DNA from: Pagrus major
Lineage: Eukaryota; Chordata; Actinopteri; Spariformes; Sparidae
Direction: 5' to 3'
DNA length: 64,000 nucleotides
NCBI RefSeq assembly: GCF_040436345.1
Contig: NC_133238.1
Coordinates: 13,872,147 to 13,936,146, forward strand
The notes under the pieces are model-generated. The model had not been told where the DNA came from. It saw only the letters and a list, made by a program, of their open reading frames with translations, and searched no databases. Position numbers and translations under genes: made by a program. This document shows, in pieces, positions 44,730 to 57,900 of this stretch. The stretch's first letter is position 1, and every line of letters starts with the position of its first letter.

Positions 44730-44995
44730 AAGCTATCGTTAGCTTAGCGACACTAGAAACAGAGACAAGCTGTCGTTAGCTTAGCGACACTAGAAACAGC
44801 AACAAGCTGTCGTTAGCTTAGCGACACTAGAAACAGCAACAAGCTGTCGTTAGCTTAGCGACACTAGAAACAGCAACAAGCTGTCATTAGCTTAGCGATA
44901 CTAGGAACAGAGACATGCTGTCGTTAGCTTAGCGACACTAGAAACAGCAACGAGCTGTCGTTAGCTTAGCGACACTAGAAACAGCAACAATCTGT
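44730..44995. repeat. 37-bp minisatellite, about 7 copies
   Basis: Units of AGCTTAGCGACACTAGAAAC plus AGCAACAAGCTGTCGTT, with CAACAAG/AGACAAG/CAACGAG variants. No spacers, so not a CRISPR array. Confidence 0.93.
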
Positions 44996-45099
44996 CGCTC
45001 CATTGTTCATTTCTACAAACTCTCAGCTGTGAGTTCAAACAGCCGCCATTACAAACATCATCCTCCATGTTGAGAGGAGAACGGTGCAGGAAGAGCAGA

Positions 45100-45990
45100 G
45101 GTGGAGTTAGTTGGTCGTCAGTAGTTGGTGTGGAGACAGCAGGAAGCAGCATTCAGAGGACGGTGAGCAGATGAAAGCTTTTATTTTGTAATGAAAGAAT
45201 AAAAATGTAAGTGTGTCACTAAATGAGCTGTCAGAGCTGTGAACACTCCTCCAACAGGAAGTGTCGCCTCTTTCTGTCACTGTCCACTGAATGTGATCAA
45301 TAATCAAATCAGACACATTTACTTTACATCAGTCTGTTCCACATCAACTGACAACTTTTATTTTGAAGGATTTGTTCCACAGGTGCAAAGTAACTAAGTA
45401 CATTTACTCTAGTACTGTAGTTGAAGTACTTGAAGTATTTCTGCTCCGTTGTACTTTTCCTGCGCTACATCTCAGAGGAGATATTTGACTTTTTACTCGA
45501 TTTAGTTACTTTTGAGATGAAAAGTGAAATAAATGAAATGTGAGTGTTGAACATTAAAGGAGCTCAGAGTGAAGAAACACTTCAGCTGACTGCAGATCAG
45601 TGATACAGTGACACAGTCATATAACAGACAGAGAGGAGACGCTCACATCAACATGTTGCTGCCTCATCAGTTTGTCTCAAGTTAAAGTTTAACAGCCGCG
45701 CTGAACTTCAGCTCCTTATCAAGACTCAACGTTCAGCTTTATTGTCTTTATAACACAGACACAGTTTAAATGTAACTGTTGTTTTAGCTGCAGATCAGTG
45801 AAACAGAGACACACAGCCGATAACAAGTTTTCACCCTCTTAGATGTTTCACACTTTTATTGCTTTTATAAATGGAGTCATGTTCAAAAGACAAAACAAAA
45901 CCTCTTCACTGTCAAAGTGAAAACAGATTTCTACACAGTGATGTCAATGAATTAAACATATATAATGTAAAATAAGTGATTGTATAAGAA
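45100..45990. other. Unassigned DNA with fragments shared across the locus
   Basis: 45101-45125 repeats GTGGAGTTAGTTGGTC seen at 21410 and 47850. 45520-45625 (GAAATAAATGAAATGTGAGTG, then CACTTCAGCTGACT) is an inverted match to about 18080-18190. These are traces of earlier rearrangement within the NLR cluster. Confidence 0.55.
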
Positions 45991-45999
45991 TTGAGCCCC

Positions 46000-46915
46000 T
46001 TCAAGTCTTTGGCTCGATCACAGCACTGAGTCTGTGTGGAGTCTCAATCAGGCTTCAACATCTGGACGCTGCAATTTTACTCATTCTTCTTTGTAAAACT
46101 GCTCCAGCTCTGTCAGGTTGAGGGGATCAGGTGTGAACAGTACTTTTCAAGTCCAGCCACATGTTCTCTATTGGACTGAGGTCTGGGCTTTGACTGGGCC
46201 ACTCCAGAACATTCACCTTGTTGTCTTTAAACCATTTCTGTGTAGCTTTCTCTGTTTGCTTCGGGTCATTGTCTTTCTGGAAAATAAATCTTCTCCCAAG
46301 TCGTAGTTCTCTTGCAGACTGGATCAGGTTGTCCTCCAGGATCAGGGTTAATCAGTTGAACCCTCTACCTTTACAAGCCTTCAGGACCTGCTGCTGAGAA
46401 GCATCCCCACAGCCTGATGCTGCCACCGCCCTGCTTCACGGTGGAGATGGTGTGTTTGTGGTGATGTGCAGTGTTTGGTGATCCTTCTTCCAGTGGACCT
46501 TGGAGTCTCCCACATGTCTGTGGATGAACTCTAGTGGAGATTTAATGAGCTTTCTTCAACAGTGGCTTTCTCTTTGTGACTCTCCCATAAAGCTTTGACT
46601 GGTGAAGAACCCAGCAACAGTTGTTGTATGCAGAGTCTCTCACATCTCAGCTGCTGAAGCTTTAACTCCTTCAGAGGAGTCACAGGTGTCTTGTCGGCTC
46701 CCTCACTGGTCTCCTTCTCCCACCATCACTCAGTTTGTGAGGACGACCTGCTCCAGGCAGATTTACATGTGTCATAGTCCTTCCATTTCTTAATGATGGA
46801 GTTAACTGAACTGGGGGATGTTCAGTGACGTGGAAATGTTTTTGTATCCGTCCCCTGACTCATACTTTTCAGTAACCTTCTCACAGAGGTGCTTGGAGCG
46901 TTCTGTTGTCTTCAT
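46000..46915 (-). pseudogene. Tc1/mariner transposase, decayed
   Basis: Minus strand. N-terminal helix-turn-helix region from ATG at 46915 (MKTTERSKHLCEKVTEKYES, IIKKWKDYDT) with frameshifts, then the C-terminal DDE-region hallmark [20 protein letters not shown] and [20 protein letters not shown], which in Tc1 is NDPKHTS...[15 protein letters not shown]. The element may span about 45985-47105; GGGGTGAATACTTACGCAA at 47085-47103 resembles Tc1-like end sequences. Confidence 0.85.
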
Positions 46916-48738
46916 GGTGTAATTGTAGCCATGAATACTGATTAACAGTGACTGGACCTTCAGACACAGGTGTCTTTATACTACAGTCACTGAGACACAT
47001 TCACTGCACTCAGGTGATCTCAAGTTCACTAAGTGTGACACTACTAGCACCAACTGGACCTCTGTTGAATCAGGTCAGTCACAAGGGGGTGAATACTTAC
47101 GCAATCACTTATTTTACATTATATATTTCTAATTTATTGACATAACTTTTTTTCACAATAAGTGTGGACTCATTACAGACAACACAATCACTAAAATGAT
47201 GACATTTAGCTCAAAAACTCACAACTAACAAAGTTTTTACTTGTTTTGTTTTTTCAAAAGAAACAAGTGAAGAAACAACAGTGTTGTTTTTGAGTCTTTG
47301 AGTCGAAAACAACTAAAGTGAGAAGTGAAGTCATGTCAACAAACCAAGTCGACCTGTTTGTTCAGATGAAGGTTTGTTAACTTGTCGTCAGTTTGTCAGT
47401 GAAAACCAGTTTTCAGTCTCGGCTCTGATGCAGCATGTAATCTGTAATGTAACTAATGTTATCAAACAGATGTAGTTGAGTAAAAAGTAAAATATTTGCC
47501 TCCAAAATGTGAAAGAATAAAGTTGCAGTGCAGAACAGACCGATCAGGAGCTGCAGTGTCCGGCTTAGCAGGATAGACTGACGAGAGAGAAGCTGCAGGC
47601 TGGAACATGAACTAATGTTTACTGCTCAGTGTCATGGTGCTTTTTCCTCTTCTGGTGACCAGAAGGATCCTGATGAGATGAGAGGACGAAGCACAACCTG
47701 CCATCAAAGCTTTAAACAATTACACCTGCATTCACACGAGGGGAAGACGTGTTGCATCATTTCTGGGGCCCAACGCAACTTAAATAGTCAGAATGCAGCG
47801 TCGTTATAGGATCATTGTGGGAGTGTAGCCGGTGAAATAAGAGTAGAAGTGGAGTTAGTTGGTCAGTATCTGAGCACAGAGTGGTTGTCAGTGTGTAGCT
47901 CCACTTACTGATGACTGAAGGCAGCTTTTCCTGCCTGAATCAGCCTGTGGAGGAGGCCGAGACGAGCCGCCGCTCTCCCGCTGTCTGACGCACTAAACGC
48001 GGCTGGAGAGCAGCTGTTCGCCTGGATGCGGGAGCTGGAGGTGCTGAGGGGGCTGCAGCACCCCCTAAAACGAGGCTGTAACATGGGCCGAACTTACGAG
48101 AAGGCCCGAATCATTCAGAATTTGTCATCGACAGCGTTTCACACAGTTTATAAAGGTCCTCTTAACTCAACAACTCACAAAATGGAGCGATTTTTCAAGG
48201 GAGTCTGGGGACTTCCTGTCCCTCCTCCTCTCCCTGCTGCTGCTGACTGCAGCTGATGTGACTTATAATATGTTGGTGTTCAGGTTCTTGTTCATAATGA
48301 TCAGATACATGTTATCCTGGAGATTCAGATGAGTCCAAACACATTGGTGTGGCCCACCATTTACTATGACGTCATCATACAGACTGAGCCCTCAGCAGCA
48401 GCTGCATGAAGTGGAAACACGTGACTGAAGTACCTCAGGATTGTAGTTACGTGTAGTACTCGAGTAAATGTACTTTCCTCCACTGTTACTGGTGTTTCTA
48501 GAACAGTGAGTCCAGTCGTGTCTCGCTGGTTAAACTGGTGTTCAGAGCAGACGACTCACTTCCAGTCTGATGGCTCCATGACACCATCTAGTGGACTGAC
48601 AGTAGAAGTGCAGCGTTCATGTGACGCTGATATGAAGCAGCCAATCAGTGGAGGAGCAGCTGATGTTCTGACAGGAGACTTGATGGAAAGGCTGATTTCA
48701 GTTGATGTGCAGATGAATGATTTGTGTTTCCTCTCCAG

Positions 48739-48940
48739 ATGAAAGTGTGTGTGAGCTGAGCAGCATGAATCAGTGTGAGGACAGAGAGGAGGGAGGCCCT
48801 CCCTCTAAAACCACTGGACCTGGACCTGGACCTGGACCTGGAGCTGGACCTGAACCTGAGCCCAGCTGTGTGTCCTTCAGGAGTGACCGGTCAATGGATG
48901 AGATCATTAATTTTAAACAACAGCGTTCATCAGACAGACA
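48739..48940 (+). CDS. NLR gene 2, first coding exon (GP array exon 1)
   Basis: Acceptor CTCTCCAG; ATG at 48765. [19 protein letters not shown] repeats, [28 protein letters not shown]. Donor GTGAGT. Confidence 0.85.
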
Positions 48941-51900
48941 GTGAGTTGTCCTCATGTTGCTCTCTGTTGATGTTTGTCCTCATTAAATCCAGTCTGACCA
49001 GTTGTCCTGATGGTCTTCATGTCCTCAGAGTGATGATGGAGGACAAACTTCAGTCCTTGTTCTGTGTAAAAATACTTTATAAAGTTCAGCTGAGGATAAT
49101 ATGAAGCTTCAGAAGTCTGAGCTACACAGAACAAGTGGAGATCCTCCAAAGACTTGTTAGTCTGATGTACCGACAGTGAAGTTTGTTGTCTGTCAGAATG
49201 AATTCAGGATCCACAGACTGAAATCATTCAGCTTCATGTTTACTGAACTCTGGTGTGTTGATCCTTTTCTTGTTGATCGCTGCTAGTTTCTCCAGCAGCT
49301 TCTGTGTCTGAAGAATAAAAAGTCAATTAACATCTCTGGTGGTCTTTTTCTCTGTCCAACAGGAGACCAGCCTCTACTGGACCTGGACCTGGACCTGAGC
49401 CCAGCTGTATGTCCCTCAGGAGTGACCGGTCAATAGGTCGTTTCATTGATTTTAAAGGACAACAACCTCCTGCTGTAAAGAGGTGAGCTGTTAATAACAT
49501 TAATATGTGACTGATTCGTGCTTTAACTGTGGAGAAAGATGTTTTTTGAAACCTGATGTTTATTTTCAGCTTCGTTCTTCTTCACTTAAATTCATATTGT
49601 CACTTTAGAAAGCGGCCCAACAGAACCAGTCTTCAACTCTTCATTTCACTTCATTGAATTAGTTTGGTCCAATATTCTCTGAGGTTTATTCCTCATGTTT
49701 TCCACTATTTTATGGACACAAGCTTCTGTGTCTGAAGACTAGAAAGTCAATTAACATGTCTGGTGGTCGTCTTCTCTGTCCAACAGGAGACCAGCCTCTA
49801 CTGGACCTGGACCTGGACCTGGACCTGGTCCTGGACCTGGACCTGGACCTGGACCTGAGCCCAGTTGTGTGTCCTTCAAGAGTGACTGGTCAATAGGTCA
49901 CCTCATTAATTTTTTTGAACGACCACAACCTCCTGCTGTAAAGAGGTGAGCTGTTAATAACATGAAAATATGACTGATTCATGTTTTATGTTGTTTATTC
50001 AGAGAAATTTGTTTAAACTTGTGTTTTTCAGCATCGTTCTTCTTTACGTACATTTATATTGTCACATGTGAAGCTGCCCAGTAGAACCAGTCGTCATCTC
50101 TTGAGACTAGAAAGTCAATTAACATCTCTGGTGGTCTTTTTCTCGGTCCAACAGGAGACCAGCCTCTACTGGACCTGGACCTGGACCTGAACCTGGACCT
50201 GAGCCCAGCTGTGTGTCCTTCAGGAGTGACCGGTCAATGGATGAGATCATTAATTTTAAACAACAGCGTTCATCAGACAGACAGTGAGTTGTCCTCATGT
50301 TGCTCTCTGTTGATGTTTGTCCTCATTAAATCCAGTCTGACCAGTTGTCCTGATGGTCTTCATGTCCTCAGAGTGATGATGGAGGACAAACTTCAGTCCT
50401 TGTTCTGTGTAAAAATACTTTATAAAGTTCAGCTGAGGATAATATGAAGCTTCAGAAGTCTGAGCTCCACAGAACAAGTGGAGATCCTCCAAAGACTTGT
50501 TAGTCTGATGTATCGACAGTAAAGTTTGTTGTCAGAATGAATTCAGGATCCACAGACTGAAATCATTCAGCTTCATGTTTACTGAACTCTGGTGTGTTGA
50601 TCCTTTTCTTGTTGATCGCTGCTAGTTTCTCCAGCAGCTTCTGTGTCTGAAGAATAAAAAGTCAATTAACATCTCTGGTGGTCTTTTTCTCTGTCCAACA
50701 GGAGACCAGCCTCTACTGGACCTGGACCTGGACCTGGAGCTGGGCCTGGGCCTGGACCTGAACATGGACTTGAACATGGACCTGAACGTGGACCCCGACC
50801 TGAGCCCAGCTGTGTGTCCTTCAGGAGTGACCGGTCAATGGATGAGATCATTAATTTTAAACAACAGCGTTCATCAGACAGACAGTAAGTTGTCCTCATG
50901 TTGCTCTCTGCTGATGTTTGTCCTCATTAAATCCAGTCTGACCAGTTGTCCTGATGGTCTTCATGTCCTCAGAGTGATGATGGAGGACAAACTTCACAGT
51001 CCTTGTTCTGTGTAAAAATACTTTATAAAGTGCAGTTGAGGATAATATGAAGCTTCAGAAGTCTGAGCTACACAGAACAAGTGGAGATCCTCCAAAGACT
51101 TGTTAGTCTGATGTACCGACAGTGAAGTTTGTTGTCTGTCAGAATGAATTCAGGATCCACAGACTGAAATCATTCAGCTTCATGTTTACTGAACTCTGGT
51201 GTTTTGATCCTTTTCTTGTTGATCGCTGCTTGTTTCTCCAGCAGCTTCTGTGTCTGAAGAATAAAAAGTCAATTAACATCTCTGGTGGTCTTCTTCTCTG
51301 TCCAACAGGAGACCAGCCTCTACTGGACCTGGACCTGAACATGGACCTGGACCTGAGCCCAGCTGTGTGTCCTTCAGGAGTGACCGGTCAATGGATGAGA
51401 TCATTAATTTTAAACAACAACATTCATCAGACAGACAGTGAGTTGTCCTCATGTTGCTCTCTGTTGATGTTTGTCCTCATTAAATCCAGTCTGACCAGTT
51501 GTCCTGATGGTCTTCATGTCCTCAGAGTGATGATGGAGGACAAACTTCAGTCCTTGTTCTGTGTAAAAATACTTTATAAAGTTCAGCTGAGGATAATATG
51601 AAGCTTCAGAAGTCTGAGCTACACAGAACAAGTGGAGATCCTCCAAAGACTTGTTAGTCTGATGTACCGACAGTGAAGTTTGTTGTCTGTCAGAATGAAT
51701 TCAGGATCCACAGACTGAAATCATTCAGCTTCATGTTTACTGAACTCTGGTGTGTTGATCCTTTTCTTGTTGATAGCTGCTAGTTTCTCCAGCAGCTTCT
51801 GTGTCTGAAGAATAAAAAGTCAATTAACATCTCTGGTGGTCTTTTTCTCTGTCCAACAGGAGACCAGCCTCTACTGGACCTGGACCTGGACCTGGAGCTG

Positions 51901-54900
51901 GGCCTGGGCCTGGACCTGAACATGGACTTGAACATGGACCTGAACGTGGACCCCGACCTGAGCCCAGCTGTGTGTCCTTCAGGAGTGACCGGTCAATGGA
52001 TGAGATCATTAATTTTAAACAACAGCGTTCATCAGACAGACAGTGAGTTGTCCTCATGTTGCTCTCTGTTGATGTTTGTCCTCATTAAATCCAGTCTGAC
52101 CAGTTGTCCTGATGGTCTTCATGTCCTCAGAGTGATGATGGAGGACAAACTTCAGTCCTTGTTCTGTGTAAAAATACTTTATAAAGTTCAGCTGAGGATA
52201 ATATGAAGCTTCAGAAGTCTGAGCTACACAGAACAAGTGGAGATCCTCCAAAGACTTGTTAGTCTGATGTACCGACAGTAAAGTTTGTTGTCTGTCAGAA
52301 TGAATTCAGGATCCACAGACTGAAATCATTCAGCTTCATGTTTACTGAACTCTGGTGTGTTGATCCTTTTCTTGTTGATAGCTGCTAGTTTCTCCAGCAG
52401 CTTCTGTGTCTGAAGAATAAAAAGTCAATTAACATCTCTGGTGGTCTTTTTCTCTGTCCAACAGGAGACCAGCCTCTACTGGACCTGGACCTGGACCTGG
52501 AGCTGGGCCTGGGCCTGGACCTGAACATGGACTTGAACATGGACCTGAACGTGGACCCCGACCTGAGCCCAGCTGTGTGTCCTTCAGGAGTGACCGGTCA
52601 ATGGATGAGATCATTAATTTTAAACAACAGCGTTCATCAGACAGACAGTGAGTTGTCCTCATGTTGCTCTCTGTTGATGTTTGTCCTCATTAAATCCAGT
52701 CTGACCAGTTGTCCTGATGGTCTTCATGTCCTCAGAGTGATGATGGAGGACAAACTTCAGTCCTTGTTCTGTGTAAAAATACTTTATAAAGTGCAGTTGA
52801 GGATAATATGAAGCTTCAGAAGTCTGAGCTACACAGAACAAGTGGAGATCCTCCAAAGACTTGTTAGTCTGATGTACCGACAGTAAAGTTTGTTGTCTGT
52901 CAGAATGAATTCAGGATCCACAGACTGAAATCATTCAGCTTCATGTTTACTGAACTCTGGTGTTTTGATCCTTTTCTTGTTGATCGCTGCTAGTTTCTCC
53001 AGCAGCTTCTGTGTCTGAAGAATAAAAAGTCAATTAACATCTCTGGTGGTCTTCTTCTCTGTCCAACAGGAGACCAGCCTGTACTGGACCTGGACCTGGA
53101 GCTGGACCTGGACCTGGACCTGGACCTGGACCTGAGCCCAGCTGTGTGTCCTTCAGGAGTGACCAGTCAAAGGAGATTGTTACTAATTTTAAACAACAGC
53201 GTTCATCAGACAGACAGTAAGTTGTCCTCATGTTGCTCTCTGTTGATGTTTGTCCTCATTAAATCCAGTCTGACCAGTTGTCCTGATGGTCTTCATGTCC
53301 TCAGAGTGATGATGGAGGTCAGAGCAGGATCAGTATTAAAGGACAGGTTCACAGTTTTTCATGTCTGTCCCTCAACAACTCTGACGACAGTGTTCCTCCT
53401 GTGTACAAACAGCAGTGACTCACCTCCTGCTGAGATCTGACCCCTGCTGCTGAGGAGAGGAGAGGCTGTGTGTTATATCTAACGTTACAAGGGCCCGACC
53501 CATCCGGGCTTCATGGGGCCGGTACCGGAACCCATATTAAGGAGTAGAAAACTCTGATAACTGATATCATTGATATCAACTGATCAGCCGATTAAACTTT
53601 TTAATTATTCAAAAAAATATATAAAAACAAATAACTTCCTTTTTGACCTGTTAAATATAGTTCAACACTTGAGACAAAGATATGAACTGAAGGCAGAACA
53701 TTTTACTGTTTTACAATATTTATTAAATATGCAAAGGTCAACTTCTGCCCAATAATGATTATTATCAGATCGGCTATAATCACCTGATTAATCTGTCGGA
53801 CCTCCAATTTTTACTTCATATAGTGTTTTTTTGTGAAACATGCAGTTAAAACACTTCAAATAGTTTTATTATGAAGCTTCATTTCAAAATATCAAGACAC
53901 AAAACTGTTATTACAGTGCTTCTTTTTTATGTAAACAACATATCAAAAAGGACATGAACAACAAATACAAATATAAATAAATAAAAGTAAAAACAGAGAC
54001 CCACATCCCGACTTACAACAACCCACCCGGGACTGCAAGATGTTGCAGGTTTTTCTTTTAGTTTGTCCTGAATGAAGAACCGGATCATCTCAAGGTGGAG
54101 TGTGTCCATCAGCTCTGTGAGCCACAACTTCAGTGTAAAAACAATTTGTAGTTGTTATTCTCACTTTGATTCAGCTAATCTGAGCTCAGTCTCAGTCTTT
54201 GACAGTTTGTGTTAGCAGCCGACTCCTCCTGTCATTTTTTAAAGTGTCCTCAACTGTTAAATCAGCCGCTGTAGTTGATGTGAAGTTCACAGACTTTCCA
54301 TTCAAACACCAGTTTGCAGCGAGCGTCCATGTTTTTCTGAGCAGATCCACTGGGACACTTTTAGATTGGATGTCGGGAATACCTTGCAAAGGAACGCACC
54401 ATGAAGCCAGTGTTTCCCCCTCACTGTTCGTCGGTGCGTCTGTTTTGCTCCTGTGTTTCCTGTGTGTCTCACCTGTTCTCCGGTGCTGTGTTCTCCTTCT
54501 GTCTCCCTGGTTTGTTTATTTTAGGACTTATGGATTTCTGTTTTGTTTTGACTGCTTTGCCTTTTGGATTTTTCTCTGCCTGCCTTTTTTTGCTTGCCTT
54601 TTTGATTTTTGGGATTTTACTTCAAGTATTAAAGAAAAAAATATTAATATGACAGGAAACAGGATGAGAGAGGGGGAAGACATGCAGCAAAAGGCCACAG
54701 GTCAGACTCAAACTCCTGAACCACTTCAGCTTGGCATAGAAAGGAGAGAGGGATTTTCCACAATAGCTTTCAGCTTTCCTCTCATTCTCTTCTCTGTCAC
54801 GGCCTCCAGACTGTCCAGGTCCATCCCCACCACAGAGCTGGCCTTCCTGACCAGCATATTCAGTCTGATCGTACCACAGCTGCTGATGCCACCTCCCCAG

Positions 54901-57900
54901 CTCACCACAACAAAGATGACACTGGACGACAGACTGGTTGAACATCCATAGCAGCCTAGTGCTACACTGAAGGACCTGAGTGTCCTCAGAAAGAACAGGC
55001 TGCTCTTTCCTTTCCTGTCGAAGGCTTCAGTGTTGTCCGACCAGTCCAGCTTGTTATTCAGTTGCACCCTTATGAACTCTTGTAGGTGTCAACCATCTCC
55101 ACCTCCTCCCCATTTATTGTAACAGGGATGTGGGGGCTCCTTCAACATCAGAAGTCCACCAGCAGCTCCTTGGTTTTCCAAATGTTGAGGTGTATGTGGT
55201 TCCTCTCACACCATCCTACAAAGTCCTTGACTCGGTCTCTGTACTCCTTCTTATCACCTGTGATGCAGCCAACAATGGAGGAGTCATCCGAGAACTTCTG
55301 CAGGTGGTATTTTCCTGAGTTGAAGCAAAAGTCAGAGGTGTAGAGGCTGAACAGAAACGCTGACAGTACAGTTCCCTGGGGTGTGCCGATGTTGCTCGTC
55401 ACCATGTCAGACAATTAGCCGTGAAGCCTGATATCCTGCAACCTGTCTGTAATCCGTGCCACGAGGTCCTGATCCATCTGCATCATCCAGAGCTTCAAGG
55501 CCTGCCGGTGTGGCTGGAGGGTGTTGAAGGCACTGGAGAAGTCAAAGAACATGATCCTCACTCCTTAACTTTGGCATACATTAGGTCCAAGGTCTTATCA
55601 CCTCTGGTGTTGCAGGTCACACCAGTGGTTCTGTGTCATCCACCCCTGCTGATGCCCAGGCAGACCTCCAGTGGTCTCTGTTGCACTCTCCAGCCCATCC
55701 TCCCGAGGGCTTCTGTCTGGTCACCTCCTGACCTGCTTTGCCTTTTGCCTCAGCTTCCTTGTTGCCCCCTGGGCCTGCTTTGCTCTCCAGACATGGTTTG
55801 CCCTTCGGCTCTGGTTGCTGGTCGCTCAATGCCCACCCTCTGTGCCTTTCACCCAAAAATCCCCAATTGGCAGTTTTTGTCTTTTCTAGTTTCTCCTCAC
55901 AGGGTGTTGGGGTATCTATTTGTTTTATCAAGTGAATGCAATATGCTTCCGTAGGTTCCAGTGTGGCCATTGTGTAAATAATCACCCAAAAGCAACACAG
56001 GAAAAAGTCAATGAATAACTTTCGGGTCACACAAATCAGACAGAATAAATATCAAAATCAAGTTTGGCCTTAGGCCCATTCTTTCTTCTTTTCATCTCCT
56101 GTTTTTGATCTGAGCATAAAATAAATATAAGTATTTGCTTTTTTGGTATCAGATTCATAAACAAACAACTAAATAATGAATCATTTTTTCATTCTCCAAT
56201 GTTGGAATCTCAACTGAATACAAGTTTATTGAGACTCTTCACCAATTTGCACTGGACAGTTAGCATCCAACTAGCTTGTGTTAGCTGTGTGTTCCTGTCC
56301 ACAGTATTTTAGGGGTCAAGAGCTGGAGGGACTAAACCAGACAAGCTGCTGAAGCAACCCAGTAAACTGACTGACTGTTGATTCACAGTGGGATCAGCAG
56401 TACCACCAACACTTTGATGTCAGGGGAAACCATCTGATTCAATGATGTCATCAACACTTTAACTCAAAGGACCTTCAGCTTGTGTTTGTCTCTGAGTGGA
56501 CAGACATAATGTGGCTGATTCTTCATGATTTCTCCACAGAGTCGACCAGGAGAGCTCAGAGGTTCCCAGAGGTCCGTCTGCCCAGCAGCATCAAACACAC
56601 CTGGACTCCATATTTATGGTCTGTACATGAACAACAACTACTTTTACATCCAGTCTGTTCACAATAATCTCCATGCTGCACTTTACAGACCAGTGGTGAA
56701 TCTGTCCAACATGGATCTGATGTTTGGCTCCATGATGTTAAATGTTCTCATTCACATAATATTCTGTTCCAGCTGCTGGAGGAGAACATTGTGACTTTTG
56801 TGAAGAACGAGCTGAAGAAGATCCAGAAGGTTCTGAGTTCAGATCGCTCAGAATACTTAGAAAGTCAGAGGGAGGATGAGGAGGTGTTGGATGGTGAGGA
56901 TGAAGAGCAGAGGAGGAGCAGCAGAGAGGCATTTGTGAAGATCACACTTCACTTCCTGAGGAGAATGAAGCAGGAGGAGCTGGCTGACTGTCTGCAGAGC
57001 AGTAAGAGGATTTCTCTAAAGATTTAACATGATGGATCAATGAGACATTAACTGAAGTCTGATGATGATGATGATGGAAAATCTGTTTATATATGCAATC
57101 TTTAGGAGAAGGAAATTGTCTTATTTTCTTTATAAGTAACTTGATGATCTTTTTTGTTGTGTGTTTATTCAGGAAGTCATTCTGGAGTTTGTCAGCGTAA
57201 ACTTAAATCTAACCTTCAGAAGAAGTTCCAGTGTGTGTTTGAGGGGATCGCTAAAGCAGGAAACCCAACCCTTCTGAATCAGATCTACACAGAGCTCTAC
57301 ATCACAGAGGGAGGGACTGCAGAGGTCAATGATGAACATGAGGTCAGACAGATTGAAGCAGCATCCAGGAAACCAGGCAGACCAGAAACAACAGTCAGAC
57401 AAGAAGACATCTTTAAACCCTCACCTGGAAGAGACGAACCAATCAGAACAGTGATGACAAAGGGAGTGGCTGGCATCGGGAAAACAGTCTTAACACAGAA
57501 GTTCACTCTGGACTGGGCTGAAGACAAAGCCAACCAGGACATACAGTTCACATTTCCATTCACTTTCAGAGAGCTGAATGTGCTGAAAGAGAAAAAGTTC
57601 AGCTTGGTGGAGCTTGTTCATTACTTCTTCACTGAAACCAAAGAAATCTTCAGCTTTGAAGAGTTCCAGGTTGTGTTCATCTTCGACGGTCTGGATGAGT
57701 GTCGACTTCCTCTGGACTTCCATAACACTAAAATCCTGACTGATGCCACAAAATCCACCTCAGTGGATGTGCTGCTGACAAACCTCATCAGGGGAAACCT
57801 GCTTCCATCTGCTCACCTCTGGATAACCACACGACCTGCAGCAGCCAATCAGATCCCTCCTGGGTGTGTTGACATGGTGACAGAGGTCAGAGGGTTCACT

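Noticed and set aside
44730-44995. Regular direct repeats that look CRISPR-like
   Set aside because: Units are contiguous with no unique spacers, and the genome is vertebrate; it is a minisatellite.
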